The position numbers and the translations under genes are program-made. A stretch of 36,254 nt of DNA from an uncultured Oscillospiraceae bacterium (GTDB lineage: Bacteria > Bacillota > Clostridia > Oscillospirales > Oscillospiraceae): positions 1 through 36,254 of the forward strand of contig CANRIU010000016.1 of NCBI GenBank assembly GCA_947630755.1, written 5' to 3'. Shown in pieces: positions 33,342-36,254 of the stretch. Below the pieces are notes generated by a model that worked only from the letters and a program-made list of their open reading frames with translations, ran no database searches and had not been told where the DNA came from. Position 1 is the stretch's first letter, and each line of letters opens with the position of its first letter.

Positions 33342-34702
33342 TGTAACGCCTCCTCATTCTTGCTGACGCCGGCCTTGGCATAGGTGATCATGGAGAACAC
33401 GGCGGAGATGATGAAGATCAAAATGCCGATGGTTGCGGCAAGGTTGTAGTCGTTGGAGTCATTGGTCAGCTTGTAGAGCCAGGTGACCAGAAGGTCTGTC
33501 TTTCCGGCGCCCTTGTAGTAGTCGAGGGTGGACGGGCCGCCGCCGGTGAGGAAGTAGATAACTCCGAAGTTGTTGATGTTGCCGATGAAGTTTGTGATGA
33601 GGTAGGGGGTCGTGACCTGAAGCATGTAGGGGAAGGTTATCTTTATGAACTTCTGCACGGGGTTCGCGCCGTCGATGGAGGCGGACTCATAAAGATCAGG
33701 CGGTATGTTCATAAGTATTCCGGAGATCATCAGCATGGTCGCCGGGATACCGACCCAGAGGTTCACCACGATGATGGTGCCCCGGGCCCAGGTGGCGTTG
33801 GTGAGGAAGGGCAGCGGCTCAGAGGTGAAGCCCCACTCCTGAAGAAGGACATTCAAAATGCCGTTCCGGCCCAGCATGGTGCTGATGACCAGCAGGGAGA
33901 TGAAGGAGGGGATGGCCATGGCAAGCACGAACACCGTGCGCCATACCTTCTTGAATTTGATGCCCTTGGAGTTTATGAGCAGCGCCAGGAAGGTCCCGCC
34001 GAAGTAGCAGGAGAAGGTGGAGATGAACGCCCAGATAAGAGTCCAGCCGAGGATCGGCATGAAGGTCTTGCCCAGGGTGCTTCCGGCGGAGAGTATCGTC
34101 TTGAAGTTGTCGATGCCGACCCAGTCGAACAGGTGTCCGGGAGGCTGGTGGTCGGCATCGTAGTTGGTGAAGGCCATCAGTATCATGTAGATAAGGGGCG
34201 TCACCGTGAATACCAGAATGCCGATAAGGGGCAGGCAGAGGAAGAGCCTGACGATATGTGTGTCAAAAAGGCTGGTAATATCGTCGAAAATGGTGGGGAC
34301 CTTGCGCCCGTGGAGCTTGAGCTGACGGGCCTCCTCGCCGGAGTACACCGAGGTCATCCACACCACGACGATGAGGGCGGTGACGACCAGCGCCACGACG
34401 CCGTAGAGCAGCATGAGCATGGAGTTATCGCCCTGTGTAACCACATAGACGCCCTGCACGGGGTCCAGCTCCATACCCTGCTCATGGACGCCCAGAGTGA
34501 TCATTCCGCCTATGGCGGCGACACCGCTGGTGACCATGTAGTAGATGTACGCGACCTCAGCCGCCAGATACATGGCGCCCTTGACGATTTGTCCGCGCAC
34601 CATGTTGGACAGGCCCCAGATGAGGAAGGAGAGCTTCGTAAATATGTCGCCCTCAACAAAGATCTTCACTGGTGTGCGCCTGCCCTTGAGCAAACTTTTC
34701 AA
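33338..34702 (-). CDS. malF: Maltodextrin ABC transporter permease, MalF type
   Basis: A 454-residue membrane protein with an extended N-terminal part holding extra membrane segments, as in MalF/MalC, then the permease core. The EAA-type loop reads ESASIDGANPVQKFIKITFPYML. The start is TTG at 34702: GGAGGTG stands 8 bases upstream, and an in-frame TTG at 34717 lies inside that ribosome site. No ATG occurs until residue 34. A weak start may hold permease levels below the binding protein. It is coupled to malG. Confidence 0.94.
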   Translation of the reverse strand: MKSLLKGRRTPVKIFVEGDIFTKLSFLIWGLSNMVRGQIVKGAMYLAAEVAYIYYMVTSGVAAIGGMITLGVHEQGMELDPVQGVYVVTQGDNSMLMLLYGVVALVVTALIVVVWMTSVYSGEEARQLKLHGRKVPTIFDDITSLFDTHIVRLFLCLPLIGILVFTVTPLIYMILMAFTNYDADHQPPGHLFDWVGIDNFKTILSAGSTLGKTFMPILGWTLIWAFISTFSCYFGGTFLALLINSKGIKFKKVWRTVFVLAMAIPSFISLLVISTMLGRNGILNVLLQEWGFTSEPLPFLTNATWARGTIIVVNLWVGIPATMLMISGILMNIPPDLYESASIDGANPVQKFIKITFPYMLQVTTPYLITNFIGNINNFGVIYFLTGGGPSTLDYYKGAGKTDLLVTWLYKLTNDSNDYNLAATIGILIFIISAVFSMITYAKAGVSKNEEALQ

Positions 34703-34730
34703 TGCCAACACCTCCAAATGATTATCTATT

Positions 34731-34763
34731 TTATTGAATCAGTTATTTAAACTGATTTAATAA
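34731..34763. promoter_or_regulatory. AT-rich palindrome before malF
   Basis: Arms of 14 positions with one mismatch (34731-34744 and 34750-34763), core AATCAGTT-ATTTA-AACTGATT. It sits 16 bases upstream of the malF ribosome site. It differs from the operator at malE, so it may be a second regulator's site or an mRNA hairpin. Confidence 0.6.
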
Positions 34764-34774
34764 CAAAATTTCGC

Positions 34775-34876
34775 CCTTTTGCCCGCCGCAGAGGCTGTGG
34801 GCAAAAGGCCGCGGCTTTTCCGACCGCATGTCTCCATAGAGAGGGGCTGTGCCGAGATAAATCAGGGCACAGCCCC
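34775..34876 (-). repeat. Two intercistronic hairpins between malE and malF
   Basis: An 11-bp stem GGGGCTGTGCC/GGCACAGCCCC (34843-34853 with 34866-34876) lies 43 bases past the malE stop, and a 10-bp stem CCTTTTGCCC/GGGCAAAAGG (34775-34784 with 34799-34808) follows. Neither has a proper T run on the minus strand. In the mal operon of enterobacteria such hairpins protect malE mRNA so that binding protein exceeds permease. Between them, TTTTCCGACCGCATGTC resembles a decayed copy of the loop in the 11100 and 30017 elements. Confidence 0.6.
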
Positions 34877-34919
34877 AGTGTCAGGTCAAATAAGCCTTAA
34901 AGGGAAGCTTCAGGCGTCA

Positions 34920-36197
34920 TCAGCCGCCAAGGGAGCCGGCGGTGACAGCGGCGACGAACTTGTCGAGCTGATCCTGAAGGTTGGCCTCGGTGATCTCCTT
35001 GTTGACGATGCCGTTACCAAGGGCCTCGGCGGGAGTCCAGTAGTTGTTCATCTCGGGGATGGAGGGCTGGGTGGCGCAGACCTCGGACTGGGCAGTGAGG
35101 GCCTGGAGGGCCACATCGGCGGCCATCGCGGGGTCGTCAACGGCGATGCAGGGAGGAACCTTCTGGTCGTTGTAGCGGAGAGCCTGAGCGTCGGGGTTGC
35201 AGATCCACAGGCAGAACTCCTGGGCGGCCTTGGGATAGGCGGTGTTGGACTTGACAGCGTAGGTCTTGTAGTCGCCGAAGTTGCGCATGGGGACGTCGGT
35301 GCCGTTCAGGTTGAAGCTGGGCAGGGGAGCCGCGCAGTAACGGTCCTCGCCCATCTCGGCGGCGATGTCCTTGGCATCCCATGTTCCGGTGAAGATGGCG
35401 CCCACCTTGTGGTCGCGGAGAAGGCTGCGGGCGTAGCCGTCCTTATCGTCGTGGAACTTGGGGTTGTTGGCAAGGTCGATCACATACTTGCCGGCGGCAT
35501 AGCCGTTGGCGTTGTTCCAGTCGCACTGGGTGGCGTCGGTGCCGTCAGGCCCGAACACGGTGCAGCCCGCGCCATAGAAGAAGGACTCTATGTACCAGGA
35601 GCCGGAGACGGGGAAGCAGACGTTGATGTCCACGCCCTCGATGTCCTTGGCGAGCATTGCGTCGAGGCTCTTGGCCTCCTCCTCGGTGAACATGGTCTTA
35701 TCGTAGTACATGAAGAAGGTGTTGGCGGTGAAGGGGACGGCGTACTGCATCCCGTCGGCTCCGGTCACAGCGCTGATGGGTCCGTCAGGGAACAGGGACA
35801 TGGCGTCGCCGTAGACTATGGGGAGCAGCAGGCCCTTGCTGGAAAGCTCGGTGATGCCGCCGGAGGCGACCTGGAAGATGTCCGCGGCGGAGTCGGCGTC
35901 GGTCTTCAGAAGACTGTTGGCCTCGTCGATGCCGGTGATGGACAGCTCCACAGTGAGGTTGTACTCGGGGTGAGCCGCCTTGAAGGTCTCAATGAGCTTC
36001 TCCATGGTGGGCTTCTCCTCCTCGGGGACCCAGACCTTGAGCTTAACATCCTGGACCTCTCCGTCATTCGGAGTGCTGGGGGTGTCGGGGCTGCTGGGGG
36101 TGTTGGGGGTGTCGGGAGTGTCCTCCCCGCCGCAGCCCGCCAGTGCCATGCTCAGCACGAGCATAAGGGTGAGAACGATGGCGATTGCTTTCTTCAT
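34920..36197 (-). CDS. malE: Maltodextrin-binding lipoprotein, MalE type
   Basis: A 425-residue extracellular solute-binding protein. The signal peptide ends in the lipobox LAGC (Cys22), followed by a Thr/Pro/Asp-rich linker (about 25-47) and a two-lobed family 1 binding fold (VKLKVWVPEEEKPTMEKLIETF; YAVPFTANTFFMYYDK; GAIFTGTWDAK). It captures maltodextrins and delivers them to MalF-MalG. The ATG has AGGAGG 10 bases upstream. It is the first gene of the operon; a LacI-type operator lies just before the ribosome site, and the promoter is probably beyond the window end. Confidence 0.94.
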   Translation of the reverse strand: MKKAIAIVLTLMLVLSMALAGCGGEDTPDTPNTPSSPDTPSTPNDGEVQDVKLKVWVPEEEKPTMEKLIETFKAAHPEYNLTVELSITGIDEANSLLKTDADSAADIFQVASGGITELSSKGLLLPIVYGDAMSLFPDGPISAVTGADGMQYAVPFTANTFFMYYDKTMFTEEEAKSLDAMLAKDIEGVDINVCFPVSGSWYIESFFYGAGCTVFGPDGTDATQCDWNNANGYAAGKYVIDLANNPKFHDDKDGYARSLLRDHKVGAIFTGTWDAKDIAAEMGEDRYCAAPLPSFNLNGTDVPMRNFGDYKTYAVKSNTAYPKAAQEFCLWICNPDAQALRYNDQKVPPCIAVDDPAMAADVALQALTAQSEVCATQPSIPEMNNYWTPAEALGNGIVNKEITEANLQDQLDKFVAAVTAGSLGG

Positions 36198-36225
36198 TTG
36201 CTTGATTTCCTCCTTTTTGTTTTTG

Positions 36226-36254
36226 GCTAATCGGTTAAAGCGCTCAGGCTAATC
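36226..36254 (-). promoter_or_regulatory. LacI-family operator(s) upstream of malE
   Basis: On the minus strand 36226-36238 reads TTAACCGATTAGC, matching the pullulanase operator TTAATCGATTAGC except at one position. A second GATTAGC half (36248-36254) is cut by the window end, 22 bases away, about two helical turns. Paired sites of this kind fit cooperative binding by a MalR-like repressor. Confidence 0.7.

Overview
The window is a chromosomal segment of a high-GC (by eye about 60%) member of the Clostridia. I infer the Oscillospirales/Oscillospiraceae. The grounds are the low-GC Gram-positive gene set (ypeB, spoIIIE/ftsK, plsY, uppP, mntP), sigma-A-like TTGACA/TATAAT promoters, strong AGGAGG ribosome sites, several TTG/GTG starts, and a lipoprotein-based maltodextrin system. 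ypeB points to an endospore-forming ancestry. This placement rests on recognition only and was not tested by a search.

Layout. 1-7860: rpoC and rpoB on the minus strand, overlapping by ATGA and driven by their own promoter rather than following rplJL. A 15-bp palindrome separates that promoter from a divergent tRNA-Leu(GAG) gene. 8032-11014: ypeB and gltX on the minus strand, joined by a terminator-like hairpin that contains the ypeB ribosome site. 11042-14404: a plus-strand promoter, a 190-bp array of five hairpins, then an FHA-FtsW/RodA fusion coupled to a transpeptidase (PBP). 14405-17711: thrH-mntP and htpG on the plus strand. 17878-20697: a surface pullulanase (minus). 20881-22729: a BlaR1-like/BlaI pair (minus) with three operators across its promoter. 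22796-25338: a metallophosphoesterase coupled to an unusual cytoplasmic ParB-like/BMP protein (minus). 25516-29935: plsY, uppP and ftsK/spoIIIE (plus). 30299-36197: a maltodextrin operon malE-malF-malG-amylase (minus).

How the genes work together. The pullulanase and the mal operon are about 10 kb apart, but both carry the same LacI-type operator core (TTAAYCGATTAGC). They look like one regulon: surface debranching and amylolysis feed an ABC importer whose ATPase and regulator lie outside the window. FHA-FtsW, PBP, uppP, plsY and ftsK are envelope and division functions. No phage, insertion sequence, CRISPR array or rRNA gene was seen.

Most interesting: (1) the ParB-like/BMP fusion without a signal peptide, translationally coupled to a phosphoesterase; (2) a dispersed multi-hairpin intergenic element (11100-11291 and 30017-30194) whose loops are conserved while its stems covary; (3) a BlaI/BlaR1 pair with a non-penicillin-binding sensor and no beta-lactamase; (4) the shared maltose operator; (5) the ypeB ribosome site buried in the gltX terminator.
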